DNA from: JBGAJN01 sp044224905
GTDB taxonomy: Bacteria > Verrucomicrobiota > Verrucomicrobiia > Limisphaerales > JBGAJN01
Assembly (NCBI GenBank): GCA_044224905.1
Contig: JBGAJN010000004.1
Location: forward strand, 744,001-808,000
Length of the DNA stretch: 64,000 nt
Direction: 5' to 3'
Part shown: positions 24,286 through 32,371 of the stretch, piece by piece
Layout: every line of letters begins with the position of its first letter
Numbering within the stretch: position 1 is the first letter of the stretch
Program-made: the position numbers and the translations under genes
Notes under the pieces: generated by a model
Database searches by the model: none
Seen by the model: only the letters and a program-made list of their open reading frames with translations
Told to the model about the DNA's origin: nothing

Positions 24286-25158
24286 TCAGGAAACGGGCGG
24301 CAAATTCTGTCGGTAAGCCAGCGGGGAGTCGTGGAAACGCTCCTTGAACACGCGGCTGAAGTGGGACACGTCCTCGAAGCCACTTTCAAACGCGATCTCC
24401 GTGACGTTCATTTTTGAACTGCGCAGCAACGCGGCCGAATAATCCAGACGCTTGTGGAGAAGCCATTTGCCGGGCGGCTCCTGAAAGTGGTTTTGAAACT
24501 CGCGCTTGAAGGACGACAAGCTGCGATGACACAACCGCGCGTATTCCTCGAGCGAGAGGTTGAAACGAAAATTCGTCTCCATGATTTCCGCCACGGACGG
24601 CCCGTCTCGCTCGGCCATCTCACGAAAATACGCCGCCAACGCTGGATTTTTTCCGCCGGTCAGGATGCTGACGATCAACTCCTTGACCTTCAAACGCAGC
24701 AACGGCTCCGAAGGCGGTTCCTGCCCGGAAAAATACGTGTGCATTGACTGGAAGAACGCCGCCAACGCCACATCGTTCTCCACCCGGCTCGCGGACTTGA
24801 TCGGTGCGACATTCGCCGGACCGGCGCTCAAGTTGCCGGCGATTTCCCGGACGGTGGCCTTAATCACTTGGTCGGGCAGGAAACACATGATGAGGCAGAA
24901 CTCCACCTCGAAGTGTTGATCCACGATGGCCGCGCCCTTTTTGAAGAAAAGTGTTTCGCCCCGGTTCGCGGCCCAGACTCCGTCGGCAGTGTGCCACGTC
25001 TTCTTACCCGTCATCACATTCACCAAATAGTCCGAGGGAGCGTAGAGTCCGAGTTTTTCGTCCCCCACTCCGCAGGTGTACCGGGCGAAAAGAAAATCGC
25101 CGATCTCGAGCTTGTCGATGCCCGGATTCGTCCGAACGGCTTCGTATAGATTCAGCAT
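24286..25158 (-). CDS. AraC-family transcriptional regulator (ExsA-like layout)
   Basis: From ATG 25158 (MLNLYEAVRTNPG) the protein has a cupin-like sensor half (residues 1-170) and a C-terminal double helix-turn-helix: LSLEEYARLCHRSLSSFKREF and KMNVTEIAFESGFEDVSHFSRVFKERF. Upstream ATG codons at 25206 and 25254 are in frame; the shorter start was chosen because it aligns with the beginning of the sensor domain, but no strong ribosome site marks any of them. It heads the minus-strand group leading to the MddA-like gene and is likely its regulator (inference). Confidence 0.85.
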   Translation of the reverse strand: MLNLYEAVRTNPGIDKLEIGDFLFARYTCGVGDEKLGLYAPSDYLVNVMTGKKTWHTADGVWAANRGETLFFKKGAAIVDQHFEVEFCLIMCFLPDQVIKATVREIAGNLSAGPANVAPIKSASRVENDVALAAFFQSMHTYFSGQEPPSEPLLRLKVKELIVSILTGGKNPALAAYFREMAERDGPSVAEIMETNFRFNLSLEEYARLCHRSLSSFKREFQNHFQEPPGKWLLHKRLDYSAALLRSSKMNVTEIAFESGFEDVSHFSRVFKERFHDSPLAYRQNLPPVS

Positions 25159-25482
25159 ACCTAAACTGCGTGCAGTCACCCCACGCGTCGACCGCAAAGT
25201 CTCCATGCCTGCCAAGAGCCGGAGGATTGAAACAAACGGCAGGAAGCACAACAAAAACTTGTACGGTCTTCCCGTCTGCAGGCGACATCGTCGAGCGAAC
25301 CAATCTAACCCGCAAGCTCACGCCATCAATGGGTCGGAAAAGATTGTCTGCCACATAGATTTCGGCGGCCATCGGTTGCAGCGCGCGAGGCAAGATCGGT
25401 CTTCACCACATCGGGAGTTCGGGACGCGACGATGACGTGTCGGAAGTTGACACAGGTTCCGCGGGTCGCGAAGAATCGCCGC
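25159..25482. other. Divergent intergenic region between AraC and Gfo/Idh/MocA genes
   Basis: These 324 bases separate two divergently read genes and should hold both promoters. I see no convincing RNA gene, repeat or long dyad. Alternative AraC starts at 25206 and 25254 would shorten it. Confidence 0.4.
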
Positions 25483-26877
25483 ATGAATGACCCTCTGATT
25501 GTCCCAACTTCCCGTCGTAATTTCATCAAGAGCACCGGCAAGATCTTGGCCGCGTCCTCCCTCGCCGGTGTTGCGCTGCCGCACGTTCACGCGGCCGGCA
25601 GTGACCAGATCCAAGTTGCGCTAATCGGCTGCGGCGGACGCGGAACTGGCGCGGCCCGCGACGCCATGCAGCAAAGCGGACCGCCCAAGCTCGTCGCCAT
25701 GGCCGATGTCGTTGAATCACGGCTGAACACCAGTTACAACACACTCTCCAAAAATTACAAAAATCAGGTGGACGTGCCCAAGGACCGCCAGTTCATCGGC
25801 TTCGACGGCTACAAGCACGCGATGGATTGCTTGAAGAAGGGCGACATCGCCATCTTCACTACGCCGCTCGCCTTTCGCTGGGTCCATTTTCAATACGCCA
25901 TCGAAAAAGGTTTGAACGTGTTCATGGAAAAACCGCTCACGGCCGATGGTCCCAGCTCCCGGCGCATGCTCAAACTGGCGGAGGAAGCTTCCGCCAAAAA
26001 ACTGAAGGTGGGCGTTGGCCTCAAGTCGCGCCACAGCCGTGCGCTCCAGGAATTGCACAAGCGCATTCAGGACGGCGAAATCGGCGACCTGAACATGCTG
26101 CGCGGCTACCGGATGCAAGGCCCCATCGGCTCAGTGTTTTCCACCAAGTGGGACGGCAAAGGCAGCGAGTTGTTGTGGCAGATCTCGCGCTTCCACGGTT
26201 TCATTTGGGCCAGCGGCGGTGGTTATAGCGACTTCAACATCCATCACATCGACCATCTTTGCTGGATGAAGAACGCCTGGCCGGTGAAAGCACAGGGCGT
26301 TGGCGGTCGCCATTACCGGACCACTCCAAGCGGCGAGCCGTTCGTGGATCAAAACTTCGACTCCTACTCCGTGGAATACACCTTCGAAGACGGCGCGAAG
26401 ATGTACATGGACGGACGCTGCATGGTGGGCGCCGTGCCGATGTATGCCAGCTTTGCGCACGGCACCAAGGGTATGGCCATCGTGTCCAAACAGGGCGATT
26501 GCGGACGCCCCTCCAGCACCTATCGCACGCAGAATCCGACCAGCGAAAGCCTCATTTGGAAATCCAAAGAGAACAAAGACGGCAGCGTGGACGATCCGTT
26601 TTTCAACGAGTGGGCCGATTTGATCGAAGCCATTCGCCACGACAAACCCTACAACGAAGCTGCTTCGGGCGTGAACGCCAGCGTCGTGACCTCAATGGGA
26701 CGCTACGCCGCCCACACCGCGCAAGAGGTGACCTTCGATGAATTCCTCAACCACGAGCACGAATACGCGCCCGGCGTCGACAAGCTCACGATGGAATCGG
26801 AAGCGTTTCTCAAGGCCGACGCGAATGGAAAGTATCCGATCCCCGAACCCGGCATTAAGAAGAACCGCGAGTTTTGA
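25483..26877 (+). CDS. Tat-exported Gfo/Idh/MocA family oxidoreductase
   Basis: The start at 25483 gives a 464-residue protein with a twin-arginine signal (TSRRNFIKSTGKILAASSLAGVALPHVHA). The NAD(P) motif is VALIGCGGRGTGAA and the family EKP is in NVFMEKPLTADGPSS; a long C-terminal domain includes SDFNIHHIDHLCWMKNAWPV. Export as a folded, cofactor-loaded protein is typical of the verrucomicrobial and planctomycetal subfamily. A stop-proximal hairpin (26901-26929) likely ends transcription. Confidence 0.92.
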   Translation: MNDPLIVPTSRRNFIKSTGKILAASSLAGVALPHVHAAGSDQIQVALIGCGGRGTGAARDAMQQSGPPKLVAMADVVESRLNTSYNTLSKNYKNQVDVPKDRQFIGFDGYKHAMDCLKKGDIAIFTTPLAFRWVHFQYAIEKGLNVFMEKPLTADGPSSRRMLKLAEEASAKKLKVGVGLKSRHSRALQELHKRIQDGEIGDLNMLRGYRMQGPIGSVFSTKWDGKGSELLWQISRFHGFIWASGGGYSDFNIHHIDHLCWMKNAWPVKAQGVGGRHYRTTPSGEPFVDQNFDSYSVEYTFEDGAKMYMDGRCMVGAVPMYASFAHGTKGMAIVSKQGDCGRPSSTYRTQNPTSESLIWKSKENKDGSVDDPFFNEWADLIEAIRHDKPYNEAASGVNASVVTSMGRYAAHTAQEVTFDEFLNHEHEYAPGVDKLTMESEAFLKADANGKYPIPEPGIKKNREF

Positions 26878-26900
26878 TCGCAACTGAATCGCGAATCGTC

Positions 26901-26929
26901 ACGGGGACGGGCATCACGCTCGTCCCCGT
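26901..26929 (+). terminator. Probable intrinsic terminator
   Basis: A perfect 9-base stem, ACGGGGACG against CGTCCCCGT with an 11-base loop, is followed by TTCGCTTTC. It starts 24 bases after the oxidoreductase stop. The T-run is interrupted, so efficiency is uncertain. Confidence 0.55.
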
Positions 26930-27048
26930 TTCGCTTTCAGGTTTGAAGAGCAACCCATCGCGACCAACTGCCAAATCGGGTGCTCCATGAGCAACGTAGG
27001 ACTGGAGGCCGCAGCCAATTTGTGAGATGCTCAGTCACCCGACCGGCA

Positions 27049-27441
27049 ATGAACGAACCGATTCCAAAACTAAAAACCCTCATCTGGCGCGGCTGTAACA
27101 AGAAGTGCCCGCAGTGCGGCCAAGGCGATCTTTACAAACGCTGGCTGAAGCTGCACGAGCACTGCCCCGTTTGCGGATTAAAATACCTCCAAAACCAAGG
27201 CGACCTTCTCGGTCCTTTGATTTTCCTGGATCGCGTTCTTTTCCTGATCCCGTTGTTCGTCCTGTTTTACTTTGGTGTGTGGCATCCAAAGCTGATCTGG
27301 TTCCTTCTGTTCGGCGGCACCGTGATGTTTCTGCTCGTTTACACCATTCCTCACCGAAACGGCGTGAGTCTGGCGATTGACTATCTGATTCGCCGAAAAG
27401 AAGGCGACCTCGCGGACATCCCGCCACCGAGGAAGCCATGA
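27049..27441 (+). CDS. DUF983 zinc-ribbon membrane protein
   Basis: From ATG 27049 the 130-residue protein has a cytoplasmic zinc ribbon with two CPxCG knuckles (KKCPQCGQGDLY and EHCPVCGLKY), then two membrane helices (LIFLDRVLFLIPLFVLFYF and LIWFLLFGGTVMFLLVY). This is the DUF983 layout; some members lie beside cytochrome oxidase genes. Here the last codon overlaps the start of a secreted glycoside hydrolase by four bases (ATGA), a less usual partner. Confidence 0.85.
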   Translation: MNEPIPKLKTLIWRGCNKKCPQCGQGDLYKRWLKLHEHCPVCGLKYLQNQGDLLGPLIFLDRVLFLIPLFVLFYFGVWHPKLIWFLLFGGTVMFLLVYTIPHRNGVSLAIDYLIRRKEGDLADIPPPRKP

Positions 27442-29507
27442 TATTCCGGCTCGGCGAATCTGAAATCACGCTAAGCTTCTCCGTTACTCTGCGATTGCTT
27501 CTTTTCCTCGCATTCGGGCTGGCGGCGAAACAAGCCGCGGCGCAAACCAAGATTCCACTGTCTGCCATCGCGCCCGGCACCGAGCAGGTGCAGTTAATCA
27601 CGAACGGAAACTTCCAGGCGATCGGATCATTGACCAGCGGTCGTTACCCTTCCCCGACGGGATGGACGCGATCGGGAAACATGTTCGTCACCGCCGGCAC
27701 GAACACAGTTTTCGCCGACGGGCTCGCGGTGGCCGTCGCTGACGTGAGCAACAGCGCGCCGAGCAGCGTGTATCAGCGCACGATGAAGTTGCTGCCGAAC
27801 ACGGATTACGTTTTCAGCGGTTACATGTGGAATCTCGGCGATGTCTCGAATCGCGTGACTGCGGTGATTGATCTGAACGACGCCCCCGGCGAACCGCAGA
27901 TCACGCTCGACTACTACGAAGCGAATGCGGATCGCGGTTATTTTGTCTATCGCGCGTTCAACACGAGCACGACCGGAACCAACGTCACCGTGCGCGCGTT
28001 TTACGACACGCTGGTCGGTCGCGGAGCCGCGTCGAACTATTTCCCGTACGGCGCTCAGTGGGACAATCTCGCCATCACTCCGCTGGCGTCGTTCCGCCCA
28101 CCCTCCAACGTCTGGTTTGCCCTCTCCGTTCAATTGCAGAATTCGAACCTCGTGTTCGCGTGGCCGACCTCGACGATTTACGGCGCGCTACAATCCACAA
28201 CCAATCTGACTACACCAACAGTCTGGCAGGACGTAACGAATAGTTCGGCAGTCAGCAACGGCAACTATCAGGTCGCACTCAGCCTGCCGAATCGCCCGAT
28301 GTCCGGTTATCAAGTTACCCGCGCCGTCGATCCCACGACGCTCAACCGCAAGTTGCTCATGGGCTATCAAGGCTGGTTCTCGTGTCCGGCCGACGGCTCG
28401 TTGCCGAACCGCTGGGTTCATTGGTTCCGCAGTCAGAATCCCGTGGCGACGAACGCAACGGTTGATTTTCTTCCCGACACTTCTGAACTGGACGCCGACG
28501 AACTGTTCAACAGCGGCATGACCTACTCGAACGGCAGCCCCGTGAAACTGTACTCGGCCTTCAAACAAATGACGGTCGTTCGGCATTTCAAATGGATGAA
28601 AGACAACCAGCTCGACGGCGTCTTTCTGCAACGCTTCGTTTCCGAGCTTTCCGATCCCGCATTTTTTGCGCTGCGCAATCAGGTGGCCAGCAACGTGCGG
28701 GTTGGCGCCGAGACTTACGGACGCGTCTTTGCGTTGATGTATGACATCTCGGGACAACCCACGAACACGCTCGTCAGCGCACTGACGAATGACTGGAACT
28801 ATTTGGTCAACACGCAACGGCTCACCAGCAGTCCGCTCTACTTACGTCACAAAGGCAAACCGCTGGTCGCCATTTGGGGCTTCGGATTCAGCGGCCGTCT
28901 GGACACGCCCGAACAGGCGCAGACCACGATCGATTGGTTCAAGGCCCAAGGTTGCACGGTGATGGGCGGGCTGCCGACGTATTGGCGAACCTTGAACAAC
29001 GATGCGCAGACGAATGCCGCGTGGGCGAACGTGTTTCGTTCGTTCGACATCATCAGCCCGTGGTCCGTCGGACGCTACGTGAACAACGCAGGTGCCGACA
29101 CGTTCGCACAAACCCTAATCGTGCCCGATCTCACCGCCGCCGCCCTTGCCGGCCGTGAATACATGCCCGTGATTTTTCCGGGCTTCTCTTGGTACAACCT
29201 GAACGCGGGCACGCTCAATCAAGTTCCCCGCAATGGCGGAAGCTTTTATTGGCGGCAGGCCTACAACGCGGTCAACGCCGGTTGCACGATGATCTACGGC
29301 GCCATGTTCGACGAAGTGGACGAAGGCACCGCGATGTTCAAAATGGTAACCACGCCCGCCGGGCTCCCAGCCCAAGGATCGTTTGTTCCGCTTAACATCG
29401 ATGGGCAAAACCTCCCCAATGACTGGTACCTCCGCGTAGCCAATGAAGCGGGAAAAATGCTGCGTAGCGAAAGCCCGTTACAAACCACGCTTCCGATCGC
29501 GCCGTAA
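27438..29507 (+). CDS. Secreted GH99/GH71-like glycoside hydrolase
   Basis: The 689-residue product has a signal region (residues 14-36, ending KQAAAQ), an N-terminal jelly-roll-like domain (NGNFQAIGSL...YVFSGYMWNLGD, about 45-215), a 'LVFAWPTSTIYGALQSTTNL' beta module (about 230-285), and a catalytic-looking half from about 305: KLLMGYQGWFSCPADGS, HFKWMKDNQLDGVFLQRF, LVAIWGFGFSGR, GGLPTYW, MIYGAMFDEVDEGTAMF. The latter pattern (Y-Q-G-W-F, D-G-V-F-x-Q-R, E-V-D-E-G-T) resembles GH99-like and xylosidase/arabinosidase-type proteins. A role in extracellular polysaccharide breakdown is inferred; the specificity is unknown. Confidence 0.75.
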   Translation: MIFRLGESEITLSFSVTLRLLLFLAFGLAAKQAAAQTKIPLSAIAPGTEQVQLITNGNFQAIGSLTSGRYPSPTGWTRSGNMFVTAGTNTVFADGLAVAVADVSNSAPSSVYQRTMKLLPNTDYVFSGYMWNLGDVSNRVTAVIDLNDAPGEPQITLDYYEANADRGYFVYRAFNTSTTGTNVTVRAFYDTLVGRGAASNYFPYGAQWDNLAITPLASFRPPSNVWFALSVQLQNSNLVFAWPTSTIYGALQSTTNLTTPTVWQDVTNSSAVSNGNYQVALSLPNRPMSGYQVTRAVDPTTLNRKLLMGYQGWFSCPADGSLPNRWVHWFRSQNPVATNATVDFLPDTSELDADELFNSGMTYSNGSPVKLYSAFKQMTVVRHFKWMKDNQLDGVFLQRFVSELSDPAFFALRNQVASNVRVGAETYGRVFALMYDISGQPTNTLVSALTNDWNYLVNTQRLTSSPLYLRHKGKPLVAIWGFGFSGRLDTPEQAQTTIDWFKAQGCTVMGGLPTYWRTLNNDAQTNAAWANVFRSFDIISPWSVGRYVNNAGADTFAQTLIVPDLTAAALAGREYMPVIFPGFSWYNLNAGTLNQVPRNGGSFYWRQAYNAVNAGCTMIYGAMFDEVDEGTAMFKMVTTPAGLPAQGSFVPLNIDGQNLPNDWYLRVANEAGKMLRSESPLQTTLPIAP

Positions 29508-29563
29508 CGGAGCGGTCGATGTCGCGGAGTTAACCGACGCGCGTGGACGCGAAGTGCAGAGAC

Positions 29564-29579
29564 AGCGCTTTTCAGCGCT
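29564..29579. terminator. Short hairpin between convergent genes
   Basis: AGCGCT-TTTC-AGCGCT forms a 6-base stem and 4-base loop. It lies at the meeting point of the hydrolase gene and the minus-strand secreted protein gene, overlapping the latter's stop. The same 10 bases TTTCAGCGCT recur in the hairpin at 38893-38915, another convergent junction. Confidence 0.35.
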
Positions 29580-30462
29580 AGGGAAACACCGCGCGATAGA
29601 AGCATTGATCCGAACTTGCGTTCCCATCGAGAAACTGCCCGGCACCATTGACGTCCGTCGTGACCCCGCCAATCCGAATCCAACTGCCGGCGGTTAGATT
29701 CGTGCGCGCTTCGACCGTGTAAGCTTGCCCCGGCGTGCCGTTAAACTGAAATAGGCAGCCGCCCGGTTGATTCGACAGGTTCAGATTTGTCGGCGACTCA
29801 GTGGCCAGTTCGGTGCGGAATTGGAAGTTGTCCATCGCCAGGTGATCCCAATCATCGCCGCCTTGGCGGAAGACGACCGCAACCACATCGACCAACCCAC
29901 TGTAATTCGGAGTGAAATGTTGTTTCTCGCCCGTGAACCGCATCCGCCCATCGGGATCGTCGCGCCCGTCGTAAACGAGCGCACCGTCGAGGTGCAGAAT
30001 GAAATAGAAACTGCCGATCGCATCGAGCCCGCGGCGGCTCCAAAAGTCAGCGCCATCGAAATAGAAATTGCCGCCACCTGTGCGGACAATCGACGTGGCA
30101 GCGCCCGACAACGCAAGGAATGTGTTGGAAGGTGAAGACGCCAGCGACAGATAATGCCAGTCCGTATTGTTCCAACTGAAGCCTCCGTAGTTGGTGGGCA
30201 TGTGAACGCCCAGCGTACTGACGCCAAGGTTTTCAAAACCGATTGTCGCGGATGTCGGAACCAACTGCGCATTCGCCGCACCGCTGTTGACCAATATTGC
30301 CAACGCCAGCAGGGCAGATTTGAACACGCCGGCGCCAACGTGAAAAATGCCCACGCGGGCTTTGTGAATTGCCCTCCGAAAAGGTGACCTCGTCGGGTCA
30401 TTCGCCGGCTGGAGTTGAGCCAACGGAATAAAGTTTAACCGATGTCGTGAGCCGTTGCTCAT
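29578..30462 (-). CDS. Secreted hypothetical protein with C-terminal verrucomicrobial module
   Basis: The 294-residue product has an unusually long N-terminal region before the hydrophobic signal core (FKSALLALAILVNSGAANAQ, about residues 47-66), so a shorter start is possible. The middle (TIGFENLGVSTLGVHMPTNYGGFSW ... MDNFQFRTE) resembles exported lectin-like or DUF-type beta domains. The last 60 residues carry QAYTVEARTNLTAGSWIRI and FYRAVF, the module also seen in the proteins at 10034 and 27438. Function unknown. Confidence 0.7.
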   Translation of the reverse strand: MSNGSRHRLNFIPLAQLQPANDPTRSPFRRAIHKARVGIFHVGAGVFKSALLALAILVNSGAANAQLVPTSATIGFENLGVSTLGVHMPTNYGGFSWNNTDWHYLSLASSPSNTFLALSGAATSIVRTGGGNFYFDGADFWSRRGLDAIGSFYFILHLDGALVYDGRDDPDGRMRFTGEKQHFTPNYSGLVDVVAVVFRQGGDDWDHLAMDNFQFRTELATESPTNLNLSNQPGGCLFQFNGTPGQAYTVEARTNLTAGSWIRIGGVTTDVNGAGQFLDGNASSDQCFYRAVFP

Positions 30463-30504
30463 AGGTGAAGCGCCAGGTGTTATTTAATTCGGATTAAGCC
30501 GTAA

Positions 30505-30543
30505 GCGGGTTGGTCCATTCCTCGCAGAACTGAACCAACCCGC
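30505..30543 (-). terminator. Hairpin downstream of the DUF5666-like gene
   Basis: A perfect 10-base stem, GCGGGTTGGT against ACCAACCCGC, with a 19-base loop lies 37 bases past the minus-strand gene ending at 30581. No strong T-run follows on that strand, so termination is probable but not certain. Confidence 0.45.
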
Positions 30544-30580
30544 CTTTCGAATGCGGACCAGCCGCATCAACGGAGTTCAA

Positions 30581-30961
30581 TTAGAAGCTGGTCGCGGAAA
30601 GCTTGGTGGCGACCTTGGAATACCACTCGAAGCGCGCTTCCATCCAGTCGCCCACTTCGATGGAGTTCAGGTCGCAGGACACATTGTCGAGCGAGATGCT
30701 GGTAGAGGAAGTAACAATCAGGGCACCGGAGCCATAGTACGAGGCGCCAATGGTGATGGTCGAATTCGCATAATCGATTGCGGTCACATATCCCGTCACG
30801 CGCGATTCAACAACGACGGGCTTGGAACTACCGCCACCACCACCACCGCTCTTGGAGTTGCCACCCGCAAAAGCCGATACGGCAGTACTAGCGGTGGCGG
30901 CAACGAGAAACGCGAGCAGGGCCTTCTTAAGGAACGTGGTGACTGAGACTTTGATTTTCAT
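30581..30961 (-). CDS. Small secreted protein with Gly-rich hinge and OB-like domain
   Basis: From ATG 30961 the 126-residue product has a signal peptide (MKIKVSVTTFLKKALLAFLVAATASTAVSAFAG), a Gly/Ser tract (SKSGGGGGGSS) and a beta domain (SRVTGYVTAIDYANSTITIG ... LNSIEVGDWMEARFEW) resembling DUF5666/OB-type modules found in secreted proteins. It is probably a small envelope protein. Ligand and role unknown. Confidence 0.65.
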   Translation of the reverse strand: MKIKVSVTTFLKKALLAFLVAATASTAVSAFAGGNSKSGGGGGGSSKPVVVESRVTGYVTAIDYANSTITIGASYYGSGALIVTSSTSISLDNVSCDLNSIEVGDWMEARFEWYSKVATKLSATSF

Positions 30962-31248
30962 GCTGATTGGTTTGGTTGTGTTAGCTGTCTGGTTCTGGCG
31001 CGTCCTGCGGTTCATCGGGAACTGCTGCACGCGCCACTGCCATCCCTTAGCAATTGTTCAACCAACGATGGTCAACACGGAAGAAACGCCTTTAAACATT
31101 GGTCAAATTGGCCGTGCGGAGGTTGCGAACAGAACGCCCTTGCCAACCAAATTGGGAGGACCACCCCAACCGGACGGGCGGTGACTGGGGAATACTTCCC
31201 AACACGAACGCGGAAATAAACTGGTGGGAATCGATGAACCGCGAATTT

Positions 31249-31869
31249 CTAATTAGCACCGCCTGCGATCCAAACCGAGCCGACGACGCGCACAGATTTT
31301 CCGAATGCTTCGTCCACCGCCTGGATCACGCCGGGAAACTGAGGTGAATAGTCATGGCCACAGATCACCGGGATCTTGAGGCGTTTGGCCCCCGCAATGT
31401 CCTCCACCACGCCTTCGTAGCGATGGTCGCCGTCGATGAACACCATGGCAGGCGTCGGACCTTTGTAGCTTTTGTAGAAATCCGCACTGGAACCCTCAAA
31501 CAAAGAGGTTTGGCAGTGATCCATTATGTAGCGTAGCGACCGTTGCGTAATGACTTTGTGATGTTCCGGCGGCAGGTAAAATGGGTTCCAAGCGTAATTA
31601 TCAACGCCGATGAGCGATTTATTCTCCGGCTTCAAAGTGGCAATCAACTGGGTGGTAAGTCCGAACAGCACGCCGATTTCCACAATCGGTCCTTCGAACT
31701 TGGACGCCTCGGCAACGGCCTCTTCAATACCCGCCGAATCTTGTTCGCCGATACTGCCCCACAAGCTGTAATCCTGCTGATTGGAAAAATGCAGATGGTT
31801 CGCGACGACTGGTTTCAGCTGGCGACGATGCTTGGCGACCGTGAAAAGGAACTTGAGTGTGTTGAGCAT
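31249..31869 (-). CDS. SAM-dependent methyltransferase of the Methyltransf_24/macrocin type
   Basis: From ATG 31869 the 206-residue protein shows GPIVEIGVLFGLTTQLIA (motif I), SLIGVDNYAW, an acidic pair in MVFIDGDHRYEGVVEDI, then ICGHDYSPQFPGVIQAV. The IDGDH signature is typical of methyltransferases acting on sugars or glycosylated natural products and of the class that takes part in cell-surface glycan decoration. No glycosyltransferase is adjacent. Confidence 0.75.
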   Translation of the reverse strand: MLNTLKFLFTVAKHRRQLKPVVANHLHFSNQQDYSLWGSIGEQDSAGIEEAVAEASKFEGPIVEIGVLFGLTTQLIATLKPENKSLIGVDNYAWNPFYLPPEHHKVITQRSLRYIMDHCQTSLFEGSSADFYKSYKGPTPAMVFIDGDHRYEGVVEDIAGAKRLKIPVICGHDYSPQFPGVIQAVDEAFGKSVRVVGSVWIAGGAN

Positions 31870-32371
31870 AGTGGCAGCGCGATACGATTGGACGTCGACA
31901 GCGAATCCAAGGTTTCGAGCGCCCGACTTCACCTCTCGACGGGTGTCACGGCCTGACCAGTTCGAAATCTTGTCTGACTGTTATGGATTAAAATCCCATT
32001 ACTACAATTCGAACGGAGGCGGGCGGTTCAGCCAGAGATTTGGTTTATTACGTTGGTCGGTTCAGGGAAGGTTGCTTTCGCTAAGACTTCCGGTTCATTA
32101 CGCCCCGATTCTCTCCTCACCGAGAAGAGAGTCAAGCGAGCCTTTCATCGGTTGCGTCTGAGCCGCGCCACTCTGAGCCCAAAGTAAATGAGCAGGATCG
32201 CAGAAAACAGGTGAACCGCCAGAGAGCAGATGATACAAGCAGACATGGACGCCACGCAGAACGTTCCCCGCGAAAGCCGCCCTCGGCGGATGCCGCTCCC
32301 CCGCCACTTGGAGGGAAGAGCGAAAGTGCGTGCATTCCCCAAGCGCAAGTGACCGCCGTGTGTCCACGCCG
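31870..32371. other. Gene-free stretch between divergent genes
   Basis: About 500 bases between a minus-strand methyltransferase and a plus-strand phosphatase-like gene. Open frames here (for example minus 32132-32500) lack a coherent protein pattern. The segment around 32285-32330, with CCGCCACTTGGAGGGAAGAGCG, looks like the remnant of a dispersed repeat. No RNA gene was recognised. Confidence 0.4.
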
